Part shown: one piece after another, positions 41,176-52,985 of the stretch
Layout of the letters: each line of letters opens with the position of its first letter
Numbering within the stretch: the stretch's first letter is position 1
The notes under the pieces: generated by a model
The model's input: only the letters and a program-made list of their open reading frames with translations
Databases searched by the model: none
What the model was told of the DNA's origin: nothing
Program-made: the position numbers and the translations under genes
Origin: Thysanoteuthis rhombus
Lineage: Eukaryota; Mollusca; Cephalopoda; Oegopsida; Thysanoteuthidae
Assembly: GCA_963457665.1 (NCBI GenBank)
Contig: OY735225.1
Location: 2,327,501-2,391,500, forward strand
Length of the DNA: 64,000 nt
Direction: 5' to 3'

Positions 41176-41458
41176 CTGACCTAAGTATATGTATTCTCTA
41201 ACTTCTTCTAAAGCATCACCGTTTATTCTTATGGTCTTTTGGGGGACTTTATCATTGAACATTACTTCTGTTTTTGTTTTGTTCTTGTTTTTGTTTTGTT
41301 CTTGTTATTGTTTTATTCATCTTTCGCCCCATTTTTTGGCTTTCTCTATCAAGATCTCTTAGCATGTTTTGTAGATCATCAGCAGTTTCTGATATTAATG
41401 CATTATCATCACAGGATCTTGACTTGTTCAAACATTCTCCGTTCATGTTTACTACCAC
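41176..41458 (-). mobile_element. non-LTR retrotransposon (LINE) reverse-transcriptase fragment, broken
   Basis: Minus-strand pieces in order: NGECLN, then SCDDNALISETADDLQNM where an intact RT has FADDI-LISET (catalytic YADD/FADD block; the F and A are lost), RDLDRESQKMGRKMN, then after a frame change FNDKVPQKTIRINGDALEEV and REYIYLGQ. This is the C-terminal half of RT motif C through the thumb region of RTE/Jockey-like elements. A TTTTGTTCTTG array (41268-41318) has expanded inside the gene, and a TA/GA microsatellite replaces whatever followed YLGQ. Confidence 0.85.
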
Positions 41459-41995
41459 ATTTTATTGTACTCAGTGCTCTCTCAGGATACAATCGTCACT
41501 GTTGGTGGTTATGCTTCGCTCTTCTGTATCAGCCATCTTGAAGTTGTTTTTCTTTTTTTATCACTGTAATATTTTTCTCGTCATCACAATCGAAATTCTT
41601 TTATTAATCTACAAATAAAACCTCACCGGTGTTAAAACTTCCTTAAACAGGTAATTCTGTTTGCCTCTGCGTTTATTTGAAATATAGTCAGATATTTACT
41701 TTTAATCACAGCCCGTGTTGGTTTTCTGGTTGGATATCAAATTCTTCACTCCAAACTTGTGTGCATTCTGCTTTTTGGCAACATTCCCCAGAACTGTGCT
41801 CTACCCAACCCCAGGCTACTTTTGAAGCTGAGTAGATATGTAAGCAGGCGTGGAAATCAGCTTCCAAGTCGTAAAACGTCGTCGTCGTTAGCCTACAGCA
41901 AGTGGGTTGCAGATGTGCAGTCAAGATTTCGAAAAATGTCCCCAACATTGTTATTAGCTGCATGAGTGGAATATAAGTGTTGAAAAGTCATAGAG

Positions 41996-42420
41996 CAGTT
42001 ATCCCCCGATTTACGAGAGTTCGCTCGACACTACTTCGCTTTTACAAAAGAACCTGAAACCTACGTATATTTGAACTATGTCTGTGAGCATAAGTGCTTT
42101 ATTTCGATTCATTTTGAGCAGACATTACCATGTGTTCTTAGGTATCAGAAAAGCATTAGAGAGCTCGTAAGGGTGTTATGCTTAGCATAAAAGTGAGAGT
42201 CATGCTTAAGGTCATTATTTGGGTCTGGGACTGCTCAAAAATGTTCCCCTATAAATCAATGGTAATTGCCATGTCGGCTAACGAAAGGTTTCATCGGACC
42301 GTTATACTCTTGGAAAGCAGGGAAAACCTGAATCAGCTAATTGGATTACAAAATTGCAAAGAGTTTCGGTCTTTCTTTCCTCATCCCAGATCTTACGAAA
42401 GAAAAAACGGGGAGAGGAAT
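41996..42420 (+). mobile_element. pogo/Tigger-like non-autonomous element
   Basis: Left end CAGTTATCCCCCGATTTACG, then TTCGCTCGACACTACTTCGC TTTT, typical of pogo-group ends (CAGT-ACCCC-ATTACG). Interior TCCCCTATAAATCAATGGTA recurs in all family fragments. The right side ends CTTACGAAAG-AAAACGGGGA, plausibly the decayed inverted end. No transposase frame; about 425 bp. Confidence 0.6.
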
Positions 42421-42636
42421 GGTTTTAACATGAACATATAAATTAACAATAAAATCCTTGAAATTGGCACAGACAAATGAGTGAATGAAAAATATAACAC
42501 GAACTATTCGGAAGATCATAGGTAATTTTTGTTATTCCCTGCTAACAGGGAACCATGGCGTTACCGGGTAAAAATAACTGAACATCCAAAATAAGATAAA
42601 GTAAAACATGTTATTCACTAAATGTTTTCTTACAAA

Positions 42637-42934
42637 TCACGTCCAGATAGGTAGAGTGACGGGAGATGAAATATTATTTGAGCAAATTGAGTAAAGTAAC
42701 TGGCAAGTGGTGCGATCGAATCTTGGCATGAATATCGTACACCCTTGGGTAGATTCGTACACACGCTCGTACTGGCTCGCATTGTCGGAGAGATCAACAT
42801 AGTCCGCACAGCTTTTCGTGTAACCGTTATAACAATGTTTGAAAGCGAATCTATGGTTTTCAGTAAAATGAAATTCATAAAACAATTTCTTTTCAACCTT
42901 AACGATATTTTTTCTAAATAATGGACTAGTTTAG
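42637..42934 (-). other. Cys-rich open frame, possible exon
   Basis: Minus-strand frame open from the TAA upstream of 42923 to TGA at 42637. It contains KHCYNGYTKSCADYVDL, YERVYESTQGCTIF and RTTCQLLYSICSNN: six cysteines and few low-complexity runs, unlike the SSR frames elsewhere. No ATG at a credible place; a TTATTTAG acceptor-like site sits near 42912. A second minus frame over the same span is also open (88 codons), which weakens the case. I do not recognise the family. Confidence 0.25.
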
Positions 42935-43300
42935 AATTATAATTACTAAGTAAATTTTTTTAAAAAACCTGCTGGATGCTTAAAAACAGTTATCTAATTT
43001 TTTGAATATGTTGTTGTCTGAAATCAAAAACTTAATTTAGATAATTTTTTAAAATGAAAAACATTGTCGACAATAAATGTTGACTTTAACTTTAAAAATG
43101 GAGAAGTTCTTAAAAAAGTGATGTAAATTAAAGTGAATGTTGACCGAAGCCCATTTATACAAACGGCCATCGTAGATTTTTATTGAATAAGTTGGAAAAA
43201 TACAGCTAGTCTACTTTTTGCTCACTCCCTTATGACCGTCAGCCAGGCCCGTCAAAGCCATCTATTTGGCTCATTTGTGCATACAAACATACTTACAGAC

Positions 43301-43301
43301 A

Positions 43302-43336
<35 letters not shown>

Positions 43337-43344
43337 ATATATAT
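43301..43344. repeat. (TA)n microsatellite
   Basis: Two TA blocks with a single TTA phase slip. Confidence 0.97.
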
Positions 43345-43581
43345 CAGCATCACGGGCACCTAGTCATGGTGTAATCTTAAACAAACTGATCTTTCGTATC
43401 ATTACTTTTAAGTTGGATCTTCATTTGGTACCTCGTTTTGCTTCGTATCCAAATTAAACTATGCCTTGTAAATAACTATAATATTTCAAAAAGTGATACT
43501 AGACAGCTAATTAGAGTACTCAACTTATTTTTATTTCTAATTCTGGGTGCAGATTTTATCTCTACAATAAGTAGAGTTAAT

Positions 43582-43640
43582 GAAAAAAGCATTTATTTTA
43601 TGCAAAAAATATTATCTTTCAACATGATCGCATTTTTCAT
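43582..43640 (-). mobile_element. mariner transposase 3'-end fragment
   Basis: The minus strand reads IDEKCDHVER then a stop, a diverged version of the mariner EGDYVEK tail found at 30.67 and 35.88 kb. Confidence 0.55.
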
Positions 43641-43754
43641 CAATGGACAATTCAGTGATAAATATTAATCACATGAATCGAATATTATACAGTGAAATCT
43701 TCTGATCAAATCCCAGCTCATAATTACGTCTCGGGCTGCGGAACTTATTGATTC

Positions 43755-44110
43755 GTTGATGTTTACTGAGCATAGCTTTGTTTGGCATAAGATTATAATA
43801 GTTGGATACTCGATAAAGCAAGATACATTCGCTTTAAGATGGTATTTACTGAGATTAGCTTTGTCTGACACAAGGCTACAATAATGAGATGCCTAGGATT
43901 AAACTCTTTAAAAGAAACCTGCAAGATCAGCGAAGTTACTATCACTATACAAAAGACGCAGAAACTATCTGTTCATGAAGCTTAGCTTAGTCTGGTAACA
44001 CAGTATTGAGATAGGATCAAACTCTTTAGTAGTGACATGTGAGACTCACTTGCTGACTATTGCCTTACAAAAGACACTTCAAGTATTTCTTTATGAAGAT
44101 TAACTGTCAA
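43755..44110 (+). repeat. family-B-related tandem repeat, ~120-bp period
   Basis: Three successive 5' blocks (ACTGAGCATAGCTTTGTTTG; ACTGAGATTAGCTTTGTCTG; GAAGCTTAGCTTAGTCTGG), the last two each followed by GGATYAAACTCTTTA and ACAAAAGACRC at matching distances. Two full units of about 120 bp plus a partial one. Confidence 0.75.
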
Positions 44111-45079
44111 TTCTAATATTTGTTTGTGTGTACCTCTTCTCTGCAAAATCTACAAGGCGTATTGATCTAATATCCTGCAGGTAAACTATAAAAGGGGAGA
44201 CTTCCTACATAGGTTATGTGAGGGTGACCTCTGAGGTCATACGATGTCATTTTCTAGCCAATCTCTGGTTCTGAACATTGGAATAAAATGATTTTTATAT
44301 CAAAATGTTCTCCAATAATTTTTCTTACGAATGGCGCAAACTTTTGTTTCATTAAAATCGATTTTTACAAAAGTTTGGGCGGTTTTTCGTCAATGAAACA
44401 ATAGCGAGTATTACTATTCGTAGTAATAGTGAGAAACAGCCACACGTTGGTACGTGCATACACACTAAACCGTTGTCTTTAGAGATTCTACCTTCTCCGC
44501 CACTTTTTTCTCGGTAGGCGACTTTAATCTAGTAAAAGAGCAAACAAGTGTTGACTACAAAAGACGAAGTGAACCAAAAATTAATTCTTCCCAATCGAAT
44601 AGTTTTTCAGATTTCTTCTGTTTTTACATCGGCATTTTGAATGAATAAATATGTTAAAAAGAAAAGAAATTCAAAACATCAAAAATGATTTTGTAATATG
44701 TGAGCCAGCATTTGTCAATTACGTTTTTTGCAGGAGATCGCAACAGAATCAAAAATACGCATACAATTATTTTAAAGAATGAGACAACGTACTTATATAA
44801 TTTGAAGAACAATATGATCTATTGTTTTTGTGTTAATGATATTTTTTAGATGGATATTTTAAATACATTATTTTATTAATTGATGGTTTGAAAAAATATT
44901 TTTTTTGTTTTTTAACTGATATAAGTAGGATGTCTTATTCCTAAAAAATTATTGTGCATTTGTTGTCCTATCGAAATTCACTCCACAGTTTAAAAAGAAA
45001 ACTATTTTCAAACATTAAAAACAACAAAATACATACCTTTTTCAATTATAGCTTTTTCGCACTAGATAGGACAAATATA
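44111..45079. other. unassigned AT-rich stretch
   Basis: Two small hairpins near 44335-44381 and 44402-44438. No gene. Confidence 0.5.
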
Positions 45080-45845
45080 AAAAGCCCATTACTCGTTCGT
45101 TATTTACCCTAGGCAAGCTTTTTCAATTGTTTCTTGTAGTGTCAAGCGTTCTTGAAAAAATATCAAAATTTTATCACGAGAAAGACGGCGTCCAAGATTT
45201 CTGCTAAAACTTTAAAATGCCCATTACTCGGATATAATTTTACCTTAGGCAAGATTTTATAACGTTTTTTGCACTGTCAAGTGTGCTTGATAACAAATCT
45301 ACTAGAGTCTGGCCACCAGAAAAGTATGATTTTCTAGATGACGTCTAATTTAACAGCCAAATTAGTTGGTTACAAAAAAATATCTGTTTTAGACGCCATC
45401 TTGAAAATTATACCTTTCAAGTGGTCAGGCAGTTGTAGACTTTCAGTATGTCATTGAGCACACCTGATATTAAAAAAGATTGTTGAGAAACTTTTTGTTG
45501 TGATTTTTTAGGGGTTTGGGTGGATTTTTTCATAATCAACTAATTTGGCTGTCAACTTGGACGCCATCTTGAAAATGATTCCTTTCCTGTGGCCAGAATT
45601 TGGTAGAAATTTGAATTGTTATCAAGCACACATGGCAGTGCAAGAAGCTGTTGAAACACCTTCTCTGTGGTGGATAATGAACGAATAATGGGTATTTAAA
45701 AGATTTAGCGGCCATCTTGGAAGCCACCTTGAAAATCATATCTTTCCAATGGTCAGACTGTGTTAGACTTTTAGTTAGTATTTGACACCACCTGATACCA
45801 AAAACCGTTGAGAAACCCTTTTTTGCAGGGTAAAGTGTAAATGCA
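45080..45845. repeat. five-unit inverted and direct repeat cluster
   Basis: A ~130-150-bp unit (CGCCATCTTGAAAAT, then GTGGYCAGACT, ATCAAGCACAC, CAGTGCAA, GAGTAATGGG) occurs five times: two minus-oriented (about 45081-45200 and 45215-45335) and three plus-oriented (about 45391-45500, 45559-45705, 45710-45840). The outer copies form an inverted repeat with ~300-bp arms; CAGCCAAATTAGTTGGTTA (45354-45372) answers TAATCAACTAATTTGGCTG at 45533. Arms are diverged, so this is old. No coding frame. Confidence 0.8.
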
Positions 45846-46106
45846 CCCCATTTTATGAAAAATCACTGCAAATGATGACGTCATAAATTCTGGTCTATAA
45901 ATTACACTGGCACTGTTTCAGCGAGATATTGCTTGTAACATGATCGACATGCTACTCAGCTCTTAATGCATTAGCAAAAGAACGTTTTTTCACTTTAACC
46001 TTGACCTACATGCATTTCCTTTGGTTTTGATAATCTCGAAAGTATCACCTAATGAATGGGCATTCTCAACTTAGATGGAAATGTCATCTTAAATGTTTTT
46101 CTACAC

Positions 46107-46200
46107 CAGGGCCTCTCAACCTTTTTGGCATCACCACTCACTTTCACATGGAAAAATTTTGCACCGCCCACCTGTATGGTAAATATTCAAAAGGATACCA
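46107..46200 (+). mobile_element. possible hAT-type terminal fragment
   Basis: CAGGGCCTCTCAACCTTTTT and TTTCACATGGAAAAATTTTG, CACCGCCCACC resemble the CAGGGGTTCTCAACC-type end of animal hAT elements. No opposite end was found, so only one terminus is present. Confidence 0.5.
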
Positions 46201-47099
46201 AAATATTTGAAGCTCTTACGAACAATGAAAATGAACAGCTTCCGCATAACAAGATATTTTAATGCAGAGAACATGTATACGTAGCAATTCTAAAGGGGAG
46301 GGGAGCTGCGCTCTCATAGGTAGAAAGCAAAAAACATTGACTTTCGCAAATATTTCCTTTCCTATTTTAATATACAAAATTTTCCCGGACAACGACGGGT
46401 GTTTCTGCTCGAACCTACTATTTGTGAACTTGATGCTAGTTTAAACCCTCCATATAATCTGTGTAGATCGCTGTACAATAGCAGTCTTAAATTGGTTTCT
46501 ACTAATCGAAGAACTTGTTGGACATCGAAGATAGAGAACTTTTTTGACACAGGCATTCCTAAAGGTCTCTTGTTCAAGGGTAAGACATCGAGAGTGATGG
46601 GCCTTACCTTTCCACGCTAGCCCATGACGTATTGGAGGGGGTGGAGTGATATCAGATACTGGGCACCTTTTCCACTGATGAACGTAACTTCTCTCCTTAT
46701 CTTTACTCACCTTTTAGCACAACACAAGGTCAAATAGAGAAAAATGTCTGGGAGTTTTCGTCGCATCAATATTCTCAGTGAGGAAGGCTTATGAGTCTAT
46801 TTGTTTCTTTATCAATGATCTGAAGCCGAGCAATAGTTTTTAATATACCATGTTTACTTGTGTATAATGCCAGAAATTTAAAAATATTTTCACTCCACTC
46901 AGGGATATTGTTTGAGATTTGGGGACCCGGGAGGCTTGGTCCTTTTAGAGTCCCCCTCCAACATTTAGTAAGAGTATTTATTATATAATATCAGTAGAGA
47001 CGCAGTAAGTGAACTATTATTCATAAAGCATATGGAGAGCTGCCATCTATGGACTCGAGGAAGTTTTAAAATAGCCCTCCCTACATACCACCCCCAGTT
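46201..47099. other. unassigned stretch
   Basis: Overlapping + and - frames of 70-90 codons around 46400-46700 have no recognised domain. May be interior of the element whose end is at 46.107 kb. Confidence 0.4.
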
Positions 47100-47654
47100 A
47101 CGCCCTTTCCTACAATTTTAACCCTTTATTTGGGAAAAAAGTTTACCTTCATTCTGATCCCTAAACGTGGGAGTATCCTTTCAATTTTGAACCCTTGAGG
47201 CAGGGGGACTCCTCAATAAGTACTGAACACTTAGTGAGGAAATAATCTCTTTTCACTTTTGATTCTCCAAGGAGAGAACAGTTTCCCTACGCGTTATACC
47301 CCTTAAAGGTGGAAAAAAAACTCTATTCACTTTTGACCCCTTTTTGGTTGGTAAAAATCTTTCTTGCTAAGAAAAAGGTTCTGCTCATTTTGTCCCTTGA
47401 TGGAGTTATTCTCTTCACTTTTGATCCCTTGAAAATTTATTTATAAACATATGAAATAAGAAGGTATTAATATCAGACAGAAAGCAAGGTTCCTCTTTGT
47501 CATTACAGTTACTTCGGAAGTAGAACTTCCCCTCTGAAACCCTTAAAATTGTTGTATACAGACAGCTCAAGTATCTGTCTATGCCGGGTAGAATCTCCTA
47601 TTACTACTGACCCCTTAAATAGGAGGGAAAGTTTCCCTCCCTTTCTCACCTCTA

Positions 47655-47718
<64 letters not shown>

Positions 47719-48060
47719 GTGTGTGTCAAACTCCTTTCACTTATATATTTAATATATATATGATATAATATATTTGTTTATGTATATACAATAAGAAATA
47801 TTGATGAGAGGGGAGATTGAAAGAGAAAAAAAAAAATCTGCTGACACTTTCGACCATTGCAGGAAGGAAAGATATCACTCCACTTTTGACTCCTTATAGA
47901 GGTACAGTAGTTTCCCTTCATTTTAGACCTATTAAAGAATTTTTAAATAAACTTATAAAATTGAAAAATATGTACATGGACAGGAAGTAAATCCCCACTT
48001 TGGTAATATATTTACATCGTAAATAGACCCCCCTCTAAAACCCACAAAATTTGTTTTTCT
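47100..48060. repeat. degenerate minisatellite with higher-order repeat
   Basis: Words of the type TTCACTTTTGACCCCTTAAA followed by GGnGGRAAA recur at irregular 40-60 bp intervals (near 47115, 47185, 47250, 47330, 47410, 47610, 47895). A longer block starting TTTATAAACATATGAAAT (47437) and passing through CAGACAGAAAGCAAGG to CCCCTCTGAAACCCTTAAAA (47530) recurs at 47945-48055 (AAACTTATAAAATTG, GGACAGGAAGTAAAT, CCCCCTCTAAAACCCAC). A TA/TG microsatellite (47656-47727) sits inside. Confidence 0.7.
47656..47727. repeat. compound microsatellite (AT)n(GT)n
   Basis: About 30 bp AT then GT with an ATATATGTGT interruption. Confidence 0.97.
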
Positions 48061-48301
48061 TACATTTTTTTTTCAAAACATCCCCCAAATCCATTCGGTA
48101 AGCATACTAAATTTGCTTGGGTTGTATTGTAGTATTTTTATTGCGTGACACACAAACGTACAAGCAGCCACCCATCACTTACATGTGTAAGATACAACTA
48201 ATTAAGTTACAAAAAGTAGCGGTCATACCATATTCGAGATCGCACTGTACTCGAGTAAATAGGGTATTTAGATTTTATATTTGGGCGCGCCATTCTTCAA
48301 G

Positions 48302-48490
48302 TCAAGGGCCTTTGTGTTGTCTATACTTATAGTTTCATTATGGGCACAAGCTATCCTTACAGATCATGGCTACTGTGTTAGAACCTTCCCGGATGCTTGT
48401 TATACTGTGCCAGACTTGGCTAAGCTTCGCAGATATCTATTTAAGCACCTATTTTTACAGTTATCAAACTTGTCTGGAAGGCAATTGCTT
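48302..48490 (+). other. open frame with hydrophobic leader, possible exon
   Basis: A frame open across this interval reads a hydrophobic run (AFVLSILIVSLWAQA) resembling a signal peptide with a plausible Ala-x-Ala-type end, then DHGYCVRTFPDACYTVPDL (two Cys seven residues apart) and a basic amphipathic stretch (KLRRYLFKHLF). GTGAGT at about 48490 would serve as a 5' splice site and ATTCTTCAAG at 48293-48302 as an acceptor. No ATG in frame. Layout recalls a secreted peptide precursor, but I cannot match it to a family and chance is the leading alternative. Confidence 0.2.
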
Positions 48491-48540
48491 GTGAGTCTGG
48501 TCTTCATCGCACATAAGACCCAGAATGCAAAATTCTAGAA

Positions 48541-48840
48541 ATAGGCTCTTATTGATTGCTTGGTAAGTTATATGATAAGGATTGATACCTCGTTGGAAGC
48601 GTATGCATGAGAAGAATAAGAATTACTTTTAAATTTTGTAAAAATCAACTAAAATTAAGATGAAAGAAATACTTACAGATAAAGAATTGATAATGGTTCT
48701 TCATCTAATGAAAAATAAATCAAGATAATATTACTTCTACAACAATTAATGTACGTAAAAAAACTATAACAAATCTGGCACTGGGCGATCAGGGATAAAT
48801 GAAGGATGTTTTTAAGGGTTTGTCTTGATCTTCTGCTTGT
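48541..48840. other. unassigned stretch
   Basis: Nothing recognised. Confidence 0.5.
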
Positions 48841-48841
48841 C

Positions 48842-48930
48842 GTAAGAGTTCTATTAGTTCAATCGGTAGAGCATTTTCCGTACCTAGGCAGGCTTCCTGA
48901 GATAAATGGGAATCGAGTCTCACAGAGTTT
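48842..48930 (+). repeat. tRNA-like SINE head (tRNA-Lys-like)
   Basis: TTAGTTCAATCGGTAGAGCA (48854-48873) matches the D-arm/A-box of animal tRNA-Lys (TAGCTCAGTCGGTAGAGCA), and GGGAATCGAGTCTC at 48908-48921 stands at B-box distance. Acceptor stem pairing and anticodon arm are absent, so it is a pseudo-tRNA or SINE head. Confidence 0.6.
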
Positions 48931-49059
48931 CTTCTTCATTTCAACTCTGCTCTGTTTACGCGCTGACATAGACTGGCGGTCTTAGTATTTGCGATGAAAA
49001 ACTACTGAAATCAAGATGAAAGATATAGGTACTATTAAATGAATGAATACTTCTATTAA

Positions 49060-49985
<926 letters not shown>

Positions 49986-49999
49986 AAGAAGGACAAGGG

Positions 50000-50165
50000 A
50001 AATGGTCCCAGAACTTGAAAATCTCCCATACGAAAATTGACTTCAAAATTTTAAATTAACTACGCTAGAAGGAAGAATAATCAGAGGAGACCCAATACAA
50101 ACATTAAAAATAATAAAAGGTATAGATAATATTCCAGCAAAAAGTTCTTTACAATGAACAAAAGA
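50000..50165 (+). mobile_element. LINE C-terminal fragment, broken
   Basis: One + frame reads MVPELENLPYEN, a stop, then LQNFKLTTLEGRIIRGDPIQ and TLKIIKGIDNIPA. This matches the conserved tail of CR1/Jockey-type reverse-transcriptase ORFs (Y-xRL-xLxLPTLExRRxRGDLIxxYKIxxG). Only about 50 residues remain. Confidence 0.8.
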
Positions 50166-52069
50166 AACGACAAATTTTATGAAGCACACTACAAGAAAAA
50201 AAAAATGTATTAATATGTATTAATAAACAACTAGAACCCACAAGCAAATCATGACCCAATTATATTGATAACGAAAACAGAGACCGATTTCAAAACTTAA
50301 TCCGACGAATAAACGACACGTAAAAAATAATAAAATCTTTTGAAATAAATAACTTTATCAGAGGCAAAATTCAAGCGCAAATATGTGCATCAGTTTTACT
50401 CGCAAAATTTCAACTGGTTTCTACGTATGAATAAGTGCTTTTTAACTAGTACACCTCTTATCATTCATTGTTTAAGTACAAAACATACATAAGATATTTT
50501 CCAGATGAGTTTGAAATCATAAATTATCTTCTCATTCGGTTTATCTTTTGAATTTCACACCACATTATCGATTTAGCACGTTAATTTCGAAGTCGAATAC
50601 AGAGTTGAAAACAGGTTTTCCGTTTAAAACTATTTACACACCTGATATCTATCTACTCTATTCATCTAACAAAATTTAATTATTTCTTCCTTAGCCCATT
50701 AATCACCCAGTGAATGCTGTACAAAATGAAATTAATCATGTACAAAACTTCTCATACCAAGGTGTAATAGATGAAAAGTATAACTAAGAAATAAAATACT
50801 GATTTTTTAGAGGGGAGGGGCAAGGAGACAAATAGAATGGGGAAAGGGGAATGAATAGGTACGTGAGATTTCCTAAAACAACTTTCTTTATTTACAGCAC
50901 ATATACATTGAAATGGATTTGTGCTGTTTATAATCGTAACTTTAAAATATAAATATTTTAACTATGTTGGTGTAAAACAGGCAATTTTGTTGTATGAATA
51001 TTCAGTTATATCGAATATTCATACAAGATGTCAAGTCTGACCAAGTGTTCACCTGAATTCTCGCTTTAAATCAGTTATTCTTTTCTCTTTATGAAATTTA
51101 TATAATTTTTGTCGAAATGGATTACTACTGTTGGATTATCGTGGTTGTTTTGGTTGTAGAAATAAAAGCACATGGGTTTTTCTAATTGATTAAGAAATGA
51201 ATGATTTAGTATTGTTAAGAGATTGAAAAGCCTCTTAGAATACAAAAGCTTCATGACGTCACCTCTCGGAGCATTGTCATCTAATAACGTCATTAAAGAA
51301 TGCTCTCAAAATGTGTCAACAGCATTAAAATTGCATTGAAAATTGAACTCCCTGAAAAACATATTTGGACAAAAAATAACGATCCCTTGGCTTATTGAGT
51401 ATATATGTCAAATTTGGTTGGGCTATGGCCATGTTTTGGAGGTTTCTATTGTATGATAGACAAACACCGTGACGCCTCTCGCTTATACATTCAGATGGAG
51501 TTGCGTTACATGCGATGCTGTGGGGGTTGGTCTAATCTGTATATTGGCAGGATCTTTTCCCTCCTTTCTCGGTGTTCAGGCAGAGATCAAAGGGAAGTAT
51601 CTAACCACGGATAAGCAACCGCCTACTTTCAGTGCATGTGTCATGAGCTCTGCTTCCCCTCTGCTAAGGTCAGAGTCAATTTCTGATGTCTGAGGAATGC
51701 AAAAATGCAAGTGCCAGGGGAAGTAGACAATATTCATCGTCACCAACTTGTATGCATTTGAGGTCCTGCATTAAACCTGAAACCTTGTATCGAATTTGCC
51801 CTCGTGGGGAGGTGAATAAGTACCCTGATCAGTATACTTATTACCATTTCTTTTCTCTGAGCGACTGGGAATCGTGTATCCAATGGCTTTCTAGTCTGTG
51901 TTACTGACAACCCATTATCTTGTCTCTGTAGTATGTATTACAGGAAGACAATTCAAGTCCCCATTCGAGGAATCTACATTACGACATATTGACAACAAAG
52001 GATCTACCATACAACCATAATGAATCCCCAAAACTTGACGATTTGTCTGTTCTTTTTGCAGATATTGCT
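50166..52069. other. unassigned stretch
   Basis: Overlapping + frames at 51405-51700 (up to 75 codons) have no recognised domain. A CRE palindrome TGACGTCA at 51254. No gene supported. Confidence 0.4.
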
Positions 52070-52070
52070 C

Positions 52071-52071
<1 letters not shown>

Positions 52072-52116
<45 letters not shown>
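52072..52116. repeat. compound microsatellite (TG)n(AG)n
   Basis: About 13 bp TG then about 26 bp AG and a G run. Confidence 0.95.
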
Positions 52117-52870
52117 CAGTGGAATCTCGATATGAGTGCACACACAATCACAGCATACGCTTATTTATGCGTGGGTGATCTTTGCAATAACGAACTTTGG
52201 AGAACGGCTATTTGGAATAGCTAAAAGTAGCTAGATTCCTAGCACTACGCATTTGATCAGATATTAACGTTCAAATCACATTCTTCTCGATTTGAAGATC
52301 AAAACTAAAATAATTCTAGATCTAAAATCACTGTTCTTTATATTTATATAGGAATATTCATTTTATCTATATTCATTTGAACTTTTTGGTGCCCTTGTAT
52401 GAGTTTTTTGAGCGTATACAGTTACCTGGGAATCAAACCTACCCAATTTTGGCCATTATGTACAAATCTAGCCACTTTTAGTTACTAAAAATGGCTGATT
52501 CAATATGGCCAGTCTCCGAAATACACTATTGCAAAGATGGCTATGCATGTGTTTTACAGGGGAATCTGTTTATTGTAATGTTATTAAACGGTTATTGTTA
52601 TCAAAATCAGTTGGACTTAAGTACTTTATTTAAAACGAATTGAAAATATTGAAGAATGAAAAATAAATTTGATGCTGTACGAATTCTTTTCGTATAAAAT
52701 TGTTTATAACAATGAATTCAACAGCGTAACGATAAATTTATAACAATGAATGTAAACTATTCCAATTTTTTATAACTTTTCTCTAATGTTATCAGTCGGT
52801 TGTTGTTATGTTTAGAAAAAAAATGTCCCAAATGATTTCAATACGTTTTTCCCTCTGTATATACGTATAC
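52117..52870. other. unassigned AT-rich stretch
   Basis: TATAACAATGAATKYAA occurs twice (52706-52722 and 52739-52755), a small tandem duplication of about 33 bp. Nothing else. Confidence 0.5.
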
Positions 52871-52874
52871 TTCA

Positions 52875-52985
52875 CTCTGGTGTCATGAGTTCGATCCTCG
52901 TACTGTACACTACTATTGTGGCCTTTCTCCAAAACAAGGTAAGTTTAATGAATATCTTTACTAGGGCACAAGCAGTAGGGCATTG
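52875..52985 (+). repeat. SINE fragment with B-box-like core
   Basis: TGTCATGAGTTCGATCCTCG contains a good B-box match (AGTTCGATCC). It is followed by GGCCTTTCTCC and GTAAGTTTAATGAATATCTT, a block also found next to the TA array at 49.25 kb. No A box recognised. Confidence 0.55.

Noticed and set aside
44335-44438. Two short hairpins (13-bp and 11-bp stems)
   Set aside because: Stems of this length are expected by chance in AT-rich DNA.
48842-48930. tRNA-Lys gene
   Set aside because: D-arm is convincing, but the acceptor and anticodon stems are not, and the B box departs from consensus.
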